Program-made: the position numbers and the translations under genes
Source: Jiella marina
Lineage (GTDB): Bacteria > Pseudomonadota > Alphaproteobacteria > Rhizobiales > Rhizobiaceae
Direction: 5' to 3'
Assembly: GCF_024359545.1 (NCBI RefSeq)
Contig: NZ_JAKQZG010000012.1
Location: forward strand, 62,001 to 126,000
Length of the DNA: 64,000 bases
Shown: positions 17,568-26,129 of the stretch, piece after piece
Numbering within the stretch: position 1 is the first letter of the stretch
How the letters are laid out: the number at the start of each line of letters is the position of its first letter
Notes under the pieces: model-generated
The model's input: the letters and a program-made list of their open reading frames with translations, nothing else
What the model was told of the DNA's origin: nothing
Database searches by the model: none

Positions 17568-18149
17568 TCAGAACACGTAGCGAATGGCGACGAACCCGCC
17601 GATCAACAGGACCATGAACAGCGTGAACAGGATCCCGAGATGCTTCTCGATGAAGCCCTGGATCGGGGCGCCGTAGCGGCTCAGAAGCCATGCGACCAGG
17701 AAGAACCGCGCCCCGCGTCCGATGATCGAGACCACCGTGAAGACCACGAGGTTCAGGCCCGTGACGCCGGAGAAAATCGTCAGCACCTTGTAGGGAAAGG
17801 GCGTGAGCGCCGCAAACAGCACCGCCCAGCCGCCCCATTCGTTGTAGCGCTCGGTCATCAGGGCGAAATCGTCGGCCTTGCCGTAGATTTCGAGGATCGG
17901 CCGTCCGATCAGATCGAAGAACAGCGCGCCGATGGCATAGCCGAGAAAGGCGCCGAGCACCGAACCGACGGTCGCAACGAGCGCGATCCGGATCCACTTG
18001 GCCCGCTCCGCGATCACCATCGGGATCAGAAGCACGTCCGGCGGGATCGGAAAGACCGAACTCTCGATGAAGGAGATCACCCCAAGCCCGCGCTCGGCGT
18101 GACGCGTCGCGGCGAGCGACATGACCCAGTCATAGAGGCGGCGAAGCAT
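17568..18149 (-). CDS. yqaA: YqaA family membrane protein (VTT/DedA type)
   Basis: Polytopic inner-membrane protein of 193 aa in the VTT (SNARE-associated/DedA) superfamily, linked to lipid scrambling or membrane homeostasis. Motifs seen are the re-entrant SFIESSVFPIPPDVLLIPMV, VGSVLGAFLGYAIG and the functional-type ALTPFPYKVLTIFSGVTGL. It is the first gene of a two-gene operon with dsbB, an arrangement I know from other rhizobia. The exact substrate is unknown. Confidence 0.88.
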   Translation of the reverse strand: MLRRLYDWVMSLAATRHAERGLGVISFIESSVFPIPPDVLLIPMVIAERAKWIRIALVATVGSVLGAFLGYAIGALFFDLIGRPILEIYGKADDFALMTERYNEWGGWAVLFAALTPFPYKVLTIFSGVTGLNLVVFTVVSIIGRGARFFLVAWLLSRYGAPIQGFIEKHLGILFTLFMVLLIGGFVAIRYVF

Positions 18150-18296
18150 GGAGGATCAGATTTCAGCGCGTGGCGGGAGCGAAAGAGCGGATTGCCATTT
18201 ACCCGCGCTTAGGCCGAAGCGCCGGCAAAGGCAATCCCCGGGACGCACCCGCCGCCAAGCAAAGCCTTTGCGTCGCAGCCCGCAGGAAACCGGGCA

Positions 18297-18332
18297 GCGA
18301 GGTGGCAACCATCCGTCGGACGGCCACCCCGC
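18297..18332 (-). terminator. inverted repeat, possible terminator without U-tract
   Basis: GCGAGGTGGC (18297-18306) pairs with GCCACCCCGC (18323-18332), a 10-bp stem with one G-U pair on the minus-strand RNA. It lies 19 bp beyond the stop of the lipoprotein gene. No run of T follows, so termination is only a possibility. Confidence 0.35.
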
Positions 18333-18350
18333 TTGTCGCGCCATGGCGCG

Positions 18351-18797
18351 TTACGAGGTCGGAACCTGCGACGAAGCAGTGGTCTCGCCCGGCTCGGTCA
18401 CGACCGGGATCTGCGGAACACCGTCCGGCTCGAGCTCGATGTTGACCGGATTCGGGTAGTGATCGAGCATGCTCCCGTTCGCCGCGTCGATCCCGACGCC
18501 GACCACGCCGCCAATGAGCACGTTACCGGCCATGCTGGTGGCGCCACCCCCGCTGACCTTGGTGCGGACCTCGACGACTTCCGTCTGATAGCCGGCCTTG
18601 CTCGCGGTGACCGTGAATTCCTGCTTGCGTGGCACATCGAGCACGCAGGACGTTTCGCATTGTTCGCCGGTCGATGTGGCGATCTTGGTGCCTTCCGGCT
18701 TGGCGTTGATTGCCACCTCTTCGGAACTGCCGCGGGTGATCGTGCCACAACCCGCAAGCATTCCCATCGCGCATAGCGCCAGTATAGAATTCCGCAT
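18351..18797 (-). CDS. small lipoprotein, unknown function
   Basis: 148-aa predicted outer-membrane or periplasmic lipoprotein. The N-terminus MRNSILALCAMGMLAGCGT ends in a lipobox LAGC. The mature part looks like a PEGA-type beta domain (INAKPEGTKIATSTGEQCETSCVLDVPRKQ, cut here for length), followed by VTASKAGYQTEVVEV and a Gly-rich hydrophobic patch (GNVLIGGVVGVGIDAANGS). GGGGG precedes the ATG. Homologues are often labelled as translation initiation factor by mistake; nothing supports that. Confidence 0.75.
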   Translation of the reverse strand: MRNSILALCAMGMLAGCGTITRGSSEEVAINAKPEGTKIATSTGEQCETSCVLDVPRKQEFTVTASKAGYQTEVVEVRTKVSGGGATSMAGNVLIGGVVGVGIDAANGSMLDHYPNPVNIELEPDGVPQIPVVTEPGETTASSQVPTS

Positions 18798-18928
18798 AAG
18801 TCCCCCTTCAAAAAAGAAAGGGGCGCGTATCTGCTTCCTCAGGTTGCGTCAATAAAAAATAAGTGGCGCTAACTATCTGTTGTCAAAACAGAACCGGTTC
18901 ACCGCGGACGTTTTCCGCGTCGAACTCC

Positions 18929-19786
18929 TCACACGCCGCTCAAGACGATCACCGTCGGGCGGTCCGGCAACGTCCCGACCGAGATAGTGAATCCCGCCGT
19001 ATCGCGCCAATCCACCGCGAAATCCGGCACCTTGGCAAGGAATCGGTCGATCGGTCCGCGAAAGCGGTGCATCGGCAGGATGATCTGCGAGCGCAGCCGC
19101 TCGGCGATCTCGCCCATACCGTCCTGACTCATCGTCATGCCCCCATCCACTGGCACCATGAGAATGTCGAGCCGGCCAATTGCGGCGAAGTCGTCCTCGG
19201 TGAGCTTGTGGTGCAGATGGCCGAGATGGCCGATGCACAGCCCTGCCACTTCGAAGATGAAGATCGAATTGCCGTCCGCCTCCATGGCCCCGCCCCAGGA
19301 GCGGATATCGGTCGGCACGTTGCGGACATACATGTCGTCGAGGGTCAGGCGATGGCGGGCCGGCCCGTCGCCGTTCGGATTCCAGCCGCGCAGCACGTGG
19401 GGTATTTCCGGATCCGGAAATGGCGTGTTGTGGGAGGAATGCGCCTTGTTCATTGTCACGATGTCGGGGAGTTCCGGCCCGGCATAGCCGGCAAAATCGG
19501 TTGCGGCGCGCACCCCGTTTGGACTTTCGATCAGAAAGGTCGAATGGGTGACGTAGGTGATCCGGACCGTCCGGTCCGTCGCCTGGTCCTGAAACAGGCC
19601 GCGTTCGTTCGAGGAAAACTGAGCGAAGGTGACGGTCGGCGACAGGCTTGCGATCGCGTGGCACTGGCTGGGTCGCTCCTCGGAAGCGGCGCCCGCCTGC
19701 GCCATAGCCGGAGCTGACCAAAGGGCGGTCAGACACAAGGTCAGCGGTACGGCCAGGACCAGCGGAACATTGAGGCGAAGGCGCAT
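18929..19786 (-). CDS. secreted MBL-fold metallo-hydrolase
   Basis: Exported metallo-beta-lactamase-fold protein of 285 aa, UlaG-like. A signal peptide (about 1-30, ending PAMAQ) is followed by ITYVTHSTFLIESPNGVRAATDFAG. The classical HxHxDH is altered to MNKAHSSHNTPF, while GHLGHLHHKLTEDDF and LPMHRFRGP keep candidate metal histidines. So it has the fold, but the substrate is unknown. It lies upstream of the lipoprotein gene with a 131-bp gap, so co-transcription is uncertain. Confidence 0.8.
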   Translation of the reverse strand: MRLRLNVPLVLAVPLTLCLTALWSAPAMAQAGAASEERPSQCHAIASLSPTVTFAQFSSNERGLFQDQATDRTVRITYVTHSTFLIESPNGVRAATDFAGYAGPELPDIVTMNKAHSSHNTPFPDPEIPHVLRGWNPNGDGPARHRLTLDDMYVRNVPTDIRSWGGAMEADGNSIFIFEVAGLCIGHLGHLHHKLTEDDFAAIGRLDILMVPVDGGMTMSQDGMGEIAERLRSQIILPMHRFRGPIDRFLAKVPDFAVDWRDTAGFTISVGTLPDRPTVIVLSGV

Positions 19787-19907
19787 GACGCTTGAATCCT
19801 CTGCTGCTGTCGGATCTCGTGGCGGATGGTTCGGGCCTGCTTGGCCTCCACTCCTGCAACGCAGGCTAGCGGCATCGCCACGCGAACCAAATCAACACCC
19901 TGTCATC

Positions 19908-20540
19908 TTACAGATCGATCCCCTCGGGAGCCTCGTCGCGCGGGTTTGCGGGCTCGGCCGCCAACAGGCTGCGCTCCCGCAGGAAGGGATGGATCGCGAC
20001 GGCTTCGCGCAATTGCGCCTGTGCCAGACGATGCCGGCCCTGTCGCATCAGGATCAACGCCCGGCCGGCCATGGCCGCGAAATGCCTCGGCTCCAGCGCA
20101 ATGGCCTTGTCGACGTCCTCCAGCGCGGCGTCGAAATCCTCCTGCAGGAAGCGGACGAAACCCCGCTGATTCCAGGCCTCGGCATAATCGGGAGAACGCG
20201 TGATCGCATGGTCGAGAAGCTCGCGAGCCCCGGCGAAATCATATGAGCCGCGACTCTTCATCGCGGCCTCAACGAGTTGCTGCGTCCTGGCATCGGGCGC
20301 GTGCATCCAATGCCGCCAGATCCGCTCTTCGATCAGGCGGGCCGCCCGCTCGTCCGTCGCTGCGGCGAGATCGTCGAAGAGCCGATCCTTGCTCTCCTGT
20401 CTGCCTTGGTCAGCGGCAAGGCCGCGGTCTCCCGCATCTTGCGCGTAAGACACCAGCGACGCCGAGAGCACGAGACACAGGGAGAGAAATACAGGCAGCG
20501 CGCCATGGCGTCGGTCGCCAACCCTTCCGCATCGATGCAC
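19908..20540 (-). CDS. exported tetratricopeptide repeat protein
   Basis: 210-aa protein with a signal peptide (hydrophobic LPVFLSLCLVLSASLVSYAQ) and two to three TPR units (SYDFAGARELLDHAITRSPDYAEAWNQ continuing into EDFDAALEDVDKAIALEPRHFAAMAG; split here). TPRs mediate protein contacts in the periplasm. I chose GTG 20540 because GGGAGG lies six bases upstream and the signal peptide then begins at the protein start; an ATG at 20636 would put a cytosolic stretch before it. It is divergent from the BLUF gene. Confidence 0.78.
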   Translation of the reverse strand: MHRCGRVGDRRHGALPVFLSLCLVLSASLVSYAQDAGDRGLAADQGRQESKDRLFDDLAAATDERAARLIEERIWRHWMHAPDARTQQLVEAAMKSRGSYDFAGARELLDHAITRSPDYAEAWNQRGFVRFLQEDFDAALEDVDKAIALEPRHFAAMAGRALILMRQGRHRLAQAQLREAVAIHPFLRERSLLAAEPANPRDEAPEGIDL

Positions 20541-20706
20541 AACCCGCCTCCCTGAGCTTTTCCTTTCGACCACCGGAAGCAGCAAGACCACTCCGCCTGC
20601 GAAGCACACCAGTTGGCGCTGGTCACGGAAAGTCATAATCTCGTCATTCGGCTGCAATTCGGGGGCCATAGCCTTCGCCGCGGATGGGAAAGAAAGGTCG
20701 CTTGCG

Positions 20707-21114
20707 ATGACGATCCACCGGCTGGCCTATGTCTCGCGGCCTTCTCCCGAAATCGACCCCGAAGCGGTTCGCGCCATCGCTGAGGCTGCCCGGGAGCGCA
20801 ATCGCGATCTGGAGGTGACAGGCCTTCTCGTTCACGAATTCGGCCGCTTCATCCAGCTTCTGGAAGGCCCGATCGCCTCGCTGGAGGAGCTGATGGTCGA
20901 CATCATCCGTGATCCGCGCCACAGCGACATCCGCATCTTTCTCCAGCAAAGCGGCGCCGAACGCACCATGGAGCGCTGGCTCCTGTTGTCCGATTTCGAT
21001 CGCAGCGCCACGACGCCTGGAGAGCTGGAAGTGCGTGAGGAGATCGTGCGGGCCGCGCTCGCCAGCCTTGCCGAGCTTGACTACGAACGCCGGCAGGCCG
21101 CCATGAAAGAATGA
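20707..21114 (+). CDS. BLUF-domain blue-light sensor
   Basis: Stand-alone 135-aa flavin photoreceptor. The BLUF domain spans residues 1-95 and has the key residues Tyr8 (RLAYVSR), Asn32 (ERNRDLEVTGLLV) and Gln50 (FGRFIQLLEGP), which form the light-switching hydrogen-bond network around FAD. Trp91 is present, but the conserved Met two residues later is Leu93. A helical C-terminus of about 40 residues probably dimerises or contacts a partner. No effector domain is attached, so it should act through protein contact. GAAAGAAAGG precedes the ATG. Confidence 0.9.
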   Translation: MTIHRLAYVSRPSPEIDPEAVRAIAEAARERNRDLEVTGLLVHEFGRFIQLLEGPIASLEELMVDIIRDPRHSDIRIFLQQSGAERTMERWLLLSDFDRSATTPGELEVREEIVRAALASLAELDYERRQAAMKE

Positions 21115-21145
21115 CCCCGCCGTGGGTTGAGCCCGATCGGCTGCA

Positions 21146-21628
21146 TCAACGTGGCTTGTCGCCGAGCATTTTTTGCCAACGCGCCTTCATCGCGGCACCC
21201 CCATCGAGCGGTCCCTCGGGATAAGACAATTCGTCCGCGCCGATCTTTACGAAAGCCTGTTTCGACCGCGTCCAGATATGGCCGGCCGGGACCAGCCAGG
21301 ACGCATCGTCGAGCGTGCCTGCCTTGATGTTCAGCCGGCCGGGATCGCCTTCGGAGCGATGCTGGATGCGCACGCCGCATTCCGGACAGAAGTCGCCAAG
21401 CCGCACGGTGCCGCTCTCGGCCACACGCCGCGAGGTGGCCATCTCGCCGGTGACCGCGACCGAGGCCGGATCGCAGCGCATGCTTTCCCCGAAGGCGCTT
21501 GAGGTCTGGGTCTGGCACTCGGTGCAATGGCAGAGATAGAACATCGCGGGCACGGCGCGGATCTCGTAACGCACGCGGCCGCACTGGCATCCTCCGGTCA
21601 GAGGCAGCGACGGCATGTTCAACGTCAT
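21146..21628 (-). CDS. GFA family zinc-binding protein
   Basis: 160-aa protein of the glutathione-dependent formaldehyde-activating (GFA/CENP-V) family. The zinc cysteines appear as GGCQCGRVRY, CHCTECQTQTSSAF and DFCPECGVRIQHR. Most members do not act on formaldehyde, so the substrate is unassigned. ATG 21628 with GAGGGG upstream gives the canonical start. It lies 10 bp after the next upstream gene (21639-21893), and they share an operon. Confidence 0.88.
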   Translation of the reverse strand: MTLNMPSLPLTGGCQCGRVRYEIRAVPAMFYLCHCTECQTQTSSAFGESMRCDPASVAVTGEMATSRRVAESGTVRLGDFCPECGVRIQHRSEGDPGRLNIKAGTLDDASWLVPAGHIWTRSKQAFVKIGADELSYPEGPLDGGAAMKARWQKMLGDKPR

Positions 21629-21638
21629 CGATTTCCCC

Positions 21639-21893
21639 TCAATCCGCCGTCGGCAGCCGCCGCATGGTGAACTCGATCTGGTCGCCCGGCAATTGCCGCC
21701 AGCTCTCGACCTGCGTCCAATAGGCGGCCTTGGGGTATTTCTCGAACCATTCGCGCGCCTTTTGCCGCGCCTCCGGCCGGGCGAGCGTGAAGGTCTCGCG
21801 CACGAAGCTGTCGCCGGCCGAAGCACGCGCTCGTCGCGTCTTTTCAAGCTGGCGCTTCAGCCCGCCAAGTGGCGGGCGAACCGGCGAGACCAT
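21639..21893 (-). CDS. small conserved protein, unknown function
   Basis: 84-aa basic, helical protein without recognisable catalytic motifs. Its middle reads FTLARPEARQKAREWFEKYP and its end YWTQVESWRQLPGDQIEFTMRRL. ATG 21893 follows GGAG by five bases. The downstream GFA gene starts 10 bp after its stop. The reading frame stays open far upstream through the opposite strand of hemF, but that extension is a shadow. It is divergent from hemF. Confidence 0.65.
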   Translation of the reverse strand: MVSPVRPPLGGLKRQLEKTRRARASAGDSFVRETFTLARPEARQKAREWFEKYPKAAYWTQVESWRQLPGDQIEFTMRRLPTAD

Positions 21894-22046
21894 GCGAACT
21901 CCGCGAAAATTACGTTTTGGCTTGATGCCTTGAAAAGATAGTGTCCGCGGCAAGAATTTGCGAATCGCAAACGCCGCGGCTGAACGGGCCGTCAGCTCGC
22001 CCGACCGGCGTCGTGGCACGAGATCTGGGGACGGACGACACCGACG

Positions 22047-22955
22047 ATGAACAAAGCCGATCTGCCCAAAGGCCTGCCCGAGGACATCGACCGCAAGAAA
22101 GCGATGGCGCGGGCCTGGTTCGAGGCCTTGCGGGATCGCATCTGCAAGGCCTTCGAGACGATCGAGGACGAATTCGGCGAGGAATTCTCCGACACGCCCG
22201 GCCGGTTCGTGCAGACCGAATGGTCGCGCGACAACGATGGCGGCGGCGGGCTGATGTCGATGATGCACGGCCGCGTCTTCGAAAAGGTGGGCGTCCATAC
22301 CTCGACGGTCTATGGCGAGTTTTCGCCCGAGTTCCGCCAACAGATCCCCGGCGCTGAGGAAGATCCGAGCTTCTGGGCGTCCGGCATTTCCCTCATCGCC
22401 CATATGCGCAATCCGAACGTGCCGGCCGTGCACATGAACACACGCATGGTAGTGACCACCAGCCAGTGGTTCGGCGGCGGCGCGGATCTGACGCCGACTC
22501 TCGACCGGCGCCGCATGGAAGACGACAAGGACACGATCGCCTTTCACCGTGCCCTCAAATTCGTCTGCGACCGGCATCGCGGGGTGGCGGATTACGACCG
22601 GCTCAAGAACTGGTGCGACGAGTATTTCTTCCTGCCCCACCGCAACGAACCGCGCGGCGTGGGCGGCATCTTCTATGACTGGCTCCATTCCCCCGACGAG
22701 GCCGGCGGCTGGGATGAGGACTTCGCCTTCACCCGGGACGTCGGCAAGGCGTTCCTGGTGGTCTATCCCCACATCGTCCGCCAGAACGTCGCCGAGCCCT
22801 TCACCGAAGAGGACCGGGAAGAGCAGTTGATCCGCCGCGGGCGCTATGTGGAATACAATCTGCTTTACGATCGCGGCACGCTCTTCGGCCTGAAGACCGG
22901 CGGCAACGTCCAGTCCATTCTTTCGTCCATGCCACCGGTGGTGAAATGGCCTTGA
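22047..22955 (+). CDS. hemF: oxygen-dependent coproporphyrinogen III oxidase
   Basis: Haem synthesis: oxidative decarboxylation of coproporphyrinogen III to protoporphyrinogen IX using O2. The 302-aa soluble enzyme has the hallmark [20 protein letters not shown], then [20 protein letters not shown] and the C-terminal [19 protein letters not shown]. Full length. Use of the aerobic enzyme fits an aerobic organism. It stands alone; the next gene on its strand is 200 bp downstream behind an AT-rich gap. Confidence 0.97.
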   Translation: MNKADLPKGLPEDIDRKKAMARAWFEALRDRICKAFETIEDEFGEEFSDTPGRFVQTEWSRDNDGGGGLMSMMHGRVFEKVGVHTSTVYGEFSPEFRQQIPGAEEDPSFWASGISLIAHMRNPNVPAVHMNTRMVVTTSQWFGGGADLTPTLDRRRMEDDKDTIAFHRALKFVCDRHRGVADYDRLKNWCDEYFFLPHRNEPRGVGGIFYDWLHSPDEAGGWDEDFAFTRDVGKAFLVVYPHIVRQNVAEPFTEEDREEQLIRRGRYVEYNLLYDRGTLFGLKTGGNVQSILSSMPPVVKWP

Positions 22956-23155
22956 ACAGGACCGTCGAAAAGGAGCGCGGGTCTCGTCCCAGGCGGGTCG
23001 TCGGTGCCGCCGGGCGTGCCGGGTCATAAGTCCAATAAAGTGATTATATAGTCCCGGTCAGGCTTTCTTAAAAAAAACGTCAACCGATTGAACTGTTATA
23101 TGTTTCAGCGTTTCGGCTCCCTATATTACAAGCGTAAGAAGGGAGGCAAAGAACC
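22956..23155. other. AT-rich intergenic region upstream of DUF1059 gene
   Basis: 200 bp without a gene, visibly richer in A/T than its surroundings. It contains a run of eight A (about 23071) and TATATT at 23122-23127, a plausible -10 element for the DUF1059 gene, but no good -35 hexamer at the right distance. I see no RNA gene in it. Confidence 0.45.
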
Positions 23156-23350
23156 ATGTATGAACTGAATTGCGCCAATGTCATTCCGGGCTCGCGACGC
23201 ATCATTCGCGCCGAAACGCAAGCGGGCGTGGTCCGCCGTGCCATCGCCCAGGCCAACGCGCTCGGCATCGAGCGGATCAGCCCGGCGATGATGGACACGA
23301 TCCGCGAGAGAACCGTCGAGGTCGACGAGACCAACGACCGCGCGGCCTGA
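23156..23350 (+). CDS. DUF1059 family small protein
   Basis: 64-aa protein with the DUF1059 pattern: an N-terminal Cys strand (MYELNCANVIPGSRRIIRAE) then helices (GVVRRAIAQANALGIERISP). Function is unknown. GGGAGG lies upstream of the ATG. It is followed 50 bp later by a very strong intrinsic terminator, so it is a single-gene transcript, probably well expressed. This is inferred from the ribosome site and terminator, not measured. Confidence 0.72.
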   Translation: MYELNCANVIPGSRRIIRAETQAGVVRRAIAQANALGIERISPAMMDTIRERTVEVDETNDRAA

Positions 23351-23400
23351 TCGGCTGCTGCGAAGAGGTCTCTCGATCCTTGCAAGGGTCGCGTCGATGA

Positions 23401-23440
23401 CAAGACGGGCGGCATCCTCGGATGCCGCCCGTCTTGTTTT
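23401..23440 (+). terminator. intrinsic terminator of DUF1059 gene
   Basis: CAAGACGGGCGGCATCC pairs perfectly with GGATGCCGCCCGTCTTG (17 bp), followed by TTTT. The U-tract is only on the plus-strand RNA, so it serves the DUF1059 gene and not the convergent cca operon. Confidence 0.93.
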
Positions 23441-23457
23441 CTGAACCACTCCGGTTC

Positions 23458-24705
23458 TCAGCTTTCCGTGCGGACTGCGGCAAGCAGGGCCTGCCGGTCC
23501 ATGGCAAAGCCGCTTTCGGCCCAAAGCCGCTTCAACCGATCGAGTTCGCGGCCGAGTTCCGGTCCCTTGGCAATGCCCGCTTCCTGCAGGTCGTCCCCGC
23601 CGAGGGGAAAGCTTGGCACTTCAAAGCTCCCGGCGGTTTCCAGCTGGCGAACCAGATGCGCCATGTCACCGAGAAGGGCAGCGTCCTGCGCGGCCTTCGC
23701 CTGTGTCCGGGCGATCGCCAGCCGCAGTCGGTCGATGATCGCCTGCCGGTCGCCGAAATAAAGCCGTGTCCTGAAGTCCTTGTCGCTCTCGGCCGGCTTC
23801 GGCTCTTCCGCTGTGGCAAAGGCCACCAGCCGGTCCCGATCCTGGTTCGACAGTTTCAGATGGCGAGCCATTTCGGTGATCCGGGCGGGATCCGGCGGAA
23901 TGATCGCCATCAGCCGCAGCAACGAGTCCGCTTCCCAGCCCCGGTGCCGCTCGGCCTCGACCAGCCCGTGAATGTGATCGATGCCCCAGCGCTCGCTTTC
24001 GGGAAGCACTTTCGTCAGCACGCCGGTCTGCCGCATCCACAGAAGCGCGCGGGAGGGATCGGGCGCGGCGAGGAGCTTCTTCAATTCGGCCCAGACGCGC
24101 TCGACCGACAGCCGCTCGAGCCCGTCCTTCATCCGCGTCGCGGCCCTCAGACCTTCAGCATCGGGCCTTCCCCGCCCGTACCAGGCGAAGAAGCGGAAGA
24201 AGCGCAGAATCCGCAGACGGTCCTCGAGAATCCGCGTTTCGGCATCGCCGATGAAGCGCAGATTGCCGGCTTCGATGTCGCCTACGCCGCCGACCAGATC
24301 CAGGATCTCGCCATCGGCCGAGACGTAGAGGGCGTTGATGGTGAAATCCCGGCGTTCCGCATCGGCCTGCCAGTCGCGGCCGAAGGTCACCACGGCGTGG
24401 CGCCCGTCGGTTTCGATGTCGCGCCGAAGCGTCGTCACCTCATAGGGTTGGCCCGCACTGACGACCGTGATCGTGCCATGTTCGATGCCGGTGGGCACCG
24501 CCTTCAGGCCGATCGCCTCGACCCGGCGAATGGTCTCCTCCGGGAGCGTGGTCGTCGCGATATCCATATCGGTGACCGGCCGGCCCATCAGCGTGTTGCG
24601 CACGGCGCCGCCGACGACGCGAGCCTCATCGCCATCCTGGCCAAGCGCCTGAAGCAGCTGCTGCAACGCCGGATTTTTAAGCCATTCGGCATCGAGTGAA
24701 GTCAT
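23458..24705 (-). CDS. cca: CCA tRNA nucleotidyltransferase / poly(A)-polymerase-like
   Basis: Class II nucleotidyltransferase that adds or repairs the 3' CCA of tRNAs. The 415-aa protein shows VVGGAVRNTLMGRPVTDMDIA with the catalytic Asp pair, RRDFTINALYVSADGEILD, the RNA-binding helices (IGDAETRILEDRLRILRFFRF) and a C-terminal region without an HD box. It is the last gene of the DUF1285-NUDIX-cca operon and overlaps the NUDIX gene by four bases. A strict poly(A) polymerase is less likely from the short C-terminus. Confidence 0.92.
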   Translation of the reverse strand: MTSLDAEWLKNPALQQLLQALGQDGDEARVVGGAVRNTLMGRPVTDMDIATTTLPEETIRRVEAIGLKAVPTGIEHGTITVVSAGQPYEVTTLRRDIETDGRHAVVTFGRDWQADAERRDFTINALYVSADGEILDLVGGVGDIEAGNLRFIGDAETRILEDRLRILRFFRFFAWYGRGRPDAEGLRAATRMKDGLERLSVERVWAELKKLLAAPDPSRALLWMRQTGVLTKVLPESERWGIDHIHGLVEAERHRGWEADSLLRLMAIIPPDPARITEMARHLKLSNQDRDRLVAFATAEEPKPAESDKDFRTRLYFGDRQAIIDRLRLAIARTQAKAAQDAALLGDMAHLVRQLETAGSFEVPSFPLGGDDLQEAGIAKGPELGRELDRLKRLWAESGFAMDRQALLAAVRTES

Positions 24706-25361
24706 GCATAGTACCGTTCGTAGAGTGTTCTGAGGATCCCGGCCGTCACGCCCCAGATGAAGCGCTCGCCGAAGGGCATCGTGTAATAGTGCCGGGTAAT
24801 TCCGTCGAAGATCCGGCTTTCCTGCCGATGATTGGCCGCATCCATCAGGAAGCCGAGGGGCACCTCGAAGACGTCCTCGACCTCGACCGGATTGGCTGTC
24901 AGTTCGAATCTGGGAGCGACGATGGCGATCACCGGCGTGATTCGAAAGCCCGTCGTCGTGAAATAGCGCGGCAGGCGGCCGATCGGTTCGACGAGCGCCG
25001 GGGACAGCGCGATCTCCTCTTCGGCCTCGCGCAGCGCCGCCGCCTCGGGCGAGTCGTCGGTCGGATCGACCGCTCCACCCGGAAGCGCGATCTGGCCAGA
25101 ATGCTTGCGCAGGCTGCGGGTCCGCGTCGTCAGGATCACCGTGGCGCCGGCCGGATGGTCGACAACCGGGATCAACACCGCGGCTTCCCGTCCCGGGCTC
25201 TTCGCGACGTGGGTGATGAGGTCCGGGTTGAGCCGGTGGTCTCCATAGGCGGGTTCCGGACCGGGCAAGATCTGGCCGCCTGCCACCGCCCCGGAATCAC
25301 CGCCGCCCACGATCCGGGCTCTGAGATCGGCGGCCGTCAACACGTCGCGTCCGGCCGTCAC
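24702..25361 (-). CDS. NUDIX hydrolase, CoA pyrophosphatase type
   Basis: 219-aa NUDIX enzyme predicted to cleave CoA or acyl-CoA to 4'-phosphopantetheine and ADP. The NUDIX box GGAVDPTDDSPEAAALREAEEEI has the Glu residues that bind metal (written here in part: REAEEEI), and the upstream LRKHSGQIALPGG with VILTTRTRSL is the CoA-pyrophosphatase signature. Both ends overlap neighbours by four bases, which means strong translational coupling within the DUF1285-NUDIX-cca operon. Confidence 0.88.
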   Translation of the reverse strand: MTAGRDVLTAADLRARIVGGGDSGAVAGGQILPGPEPAYGDHRLNPDLITHVAKSPGREAAVLIPVVDHPAGATVILTTRTRSLRKHSGQIALPGGAVDPTDDSPEAAALREAEEEIALSPALVEPIGRLPRYFTTTGFRITPVIAIVAPRFELTANPVEVEDVFEVPLGFLMDAANHRQESRIFDGITRHYYTMPFGERFIWGVTAGILRTLYERYYA

Positions 25362-25936
25362 GAGCGGGCGGCCTCCTCCGCCAGCGGCACATCGAATCGC
25401 GCACCCGCGGAGCGGATGAAGAAGCCCTGCGCGTCCTCCTCGATCAGATCGGCGAGGTCATAGGCGAGCGCTCGCGTCAGCCGCGCCTCGAGTCGCCCGC
25501 GCACGAGAATGTAAGGACGAAACGCCGCATCGGTGTCCGTTGCAAAGCGCAACGGGTGATTCGGCCCGGCTTCGACAAGATCGCCCACGTCGGTCCGAAA
25601 GGTCAGGACAGGCTCCTCTTTGCCTTGCCGGCTCATCTCCACCGCGTTGAACGGCGCGTCCTCGACCGTGATGCCCAGCTTTTCGACCGGCGTGACGAGA
25701 TAGATCCGCCCGTCCTCGTCCTTGCGCAAGACACTGGAAAACAGGCGCTTCAGAGCCTCACGCCGGATCGGCGTTCCCTTGTAGAACCACGTCCCGTCGG
25801 CGGCGATCCGCATCTCGATGTCGCCGCAAAAGGGCGGATTCCAGCGCTCGACCGGCGGCGCGCCCCGGCCCGCACGCTCGGCTCGTGAAACGAGCGCCGA
25901 AAGGCTCACATCGCCGCTAGCCGCTTGATTCGCCAT
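25358..25936 (-). CDS. DUF1285 domain protein
   Basis: 192-aa protein of the DUF1285 family, function unknown. The motifs are PPFCGDIEMRIAADGTWFYKGTPI and REALKRLFSSVLRKDEDGRIYLVTPVEK (second half shown in part). It is the first gene of a coupled three-gene operon with a CoA-pyrophosphatase NUDIX gene and cca, a gene order kept in many rhizobia. ATG 25936 has GGAG upstream. The divergent MoxR operon begins 194 bp away. Confidence 0.85.
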   Translation of the reverse strand: MANQAASGDVSLSALVSRAERAGRGAPPVERWNPPFCGDIEMRIAADGTWFYKGTPIRREALKRLFSSVLRKDEDGRIYLVTPVEKLGITVEDAPFNAVEMSRQGKEEPVLTFRTDVGDLVEAGPNHPLRFATDTDAAFRPYILVRGRLEARLTRALAYDLADLIEEDAQGFFIRSAGARFDVPLAEEAARS

Positions 25937-26129
25937 AATCTCCGCTTCGATTGCCAGACGACACCACTCGGGCTCCGTCTTATTTTGGCCGGTGTTCGTC
26001 CTCACGAAATAGTTGGACCGGCAGCGCTTGCCACCTCGAACGCCCATCGCTTTGATGGATTGACGATTCAGTGTTTTTCGGCACGCTATCGCGGTGCAAC
26101 ATCAGGTTCTCGGATCGGAGACCTCTCTT

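Noticed and set aside
21894-23027. N-terminal extension of the 84-aa gene through the hemF region
   Set aside because: hemF on the other strand is certain; the good ribosome site at ATG 21893 marks the real start.
23088-23112. possible EcfG stress-sigma promoter (GAAC...CGTT) before the DUF1059 gene
   Set aside because: The -35 lacks its first G and the spacing is shorter than the known range.
24900-24915. tRNA T-loop-like GTTCGAATC
   Set aside because: It lies inside the NUDIX coding sequence, with no acceptor stem or anticodon arm around it.
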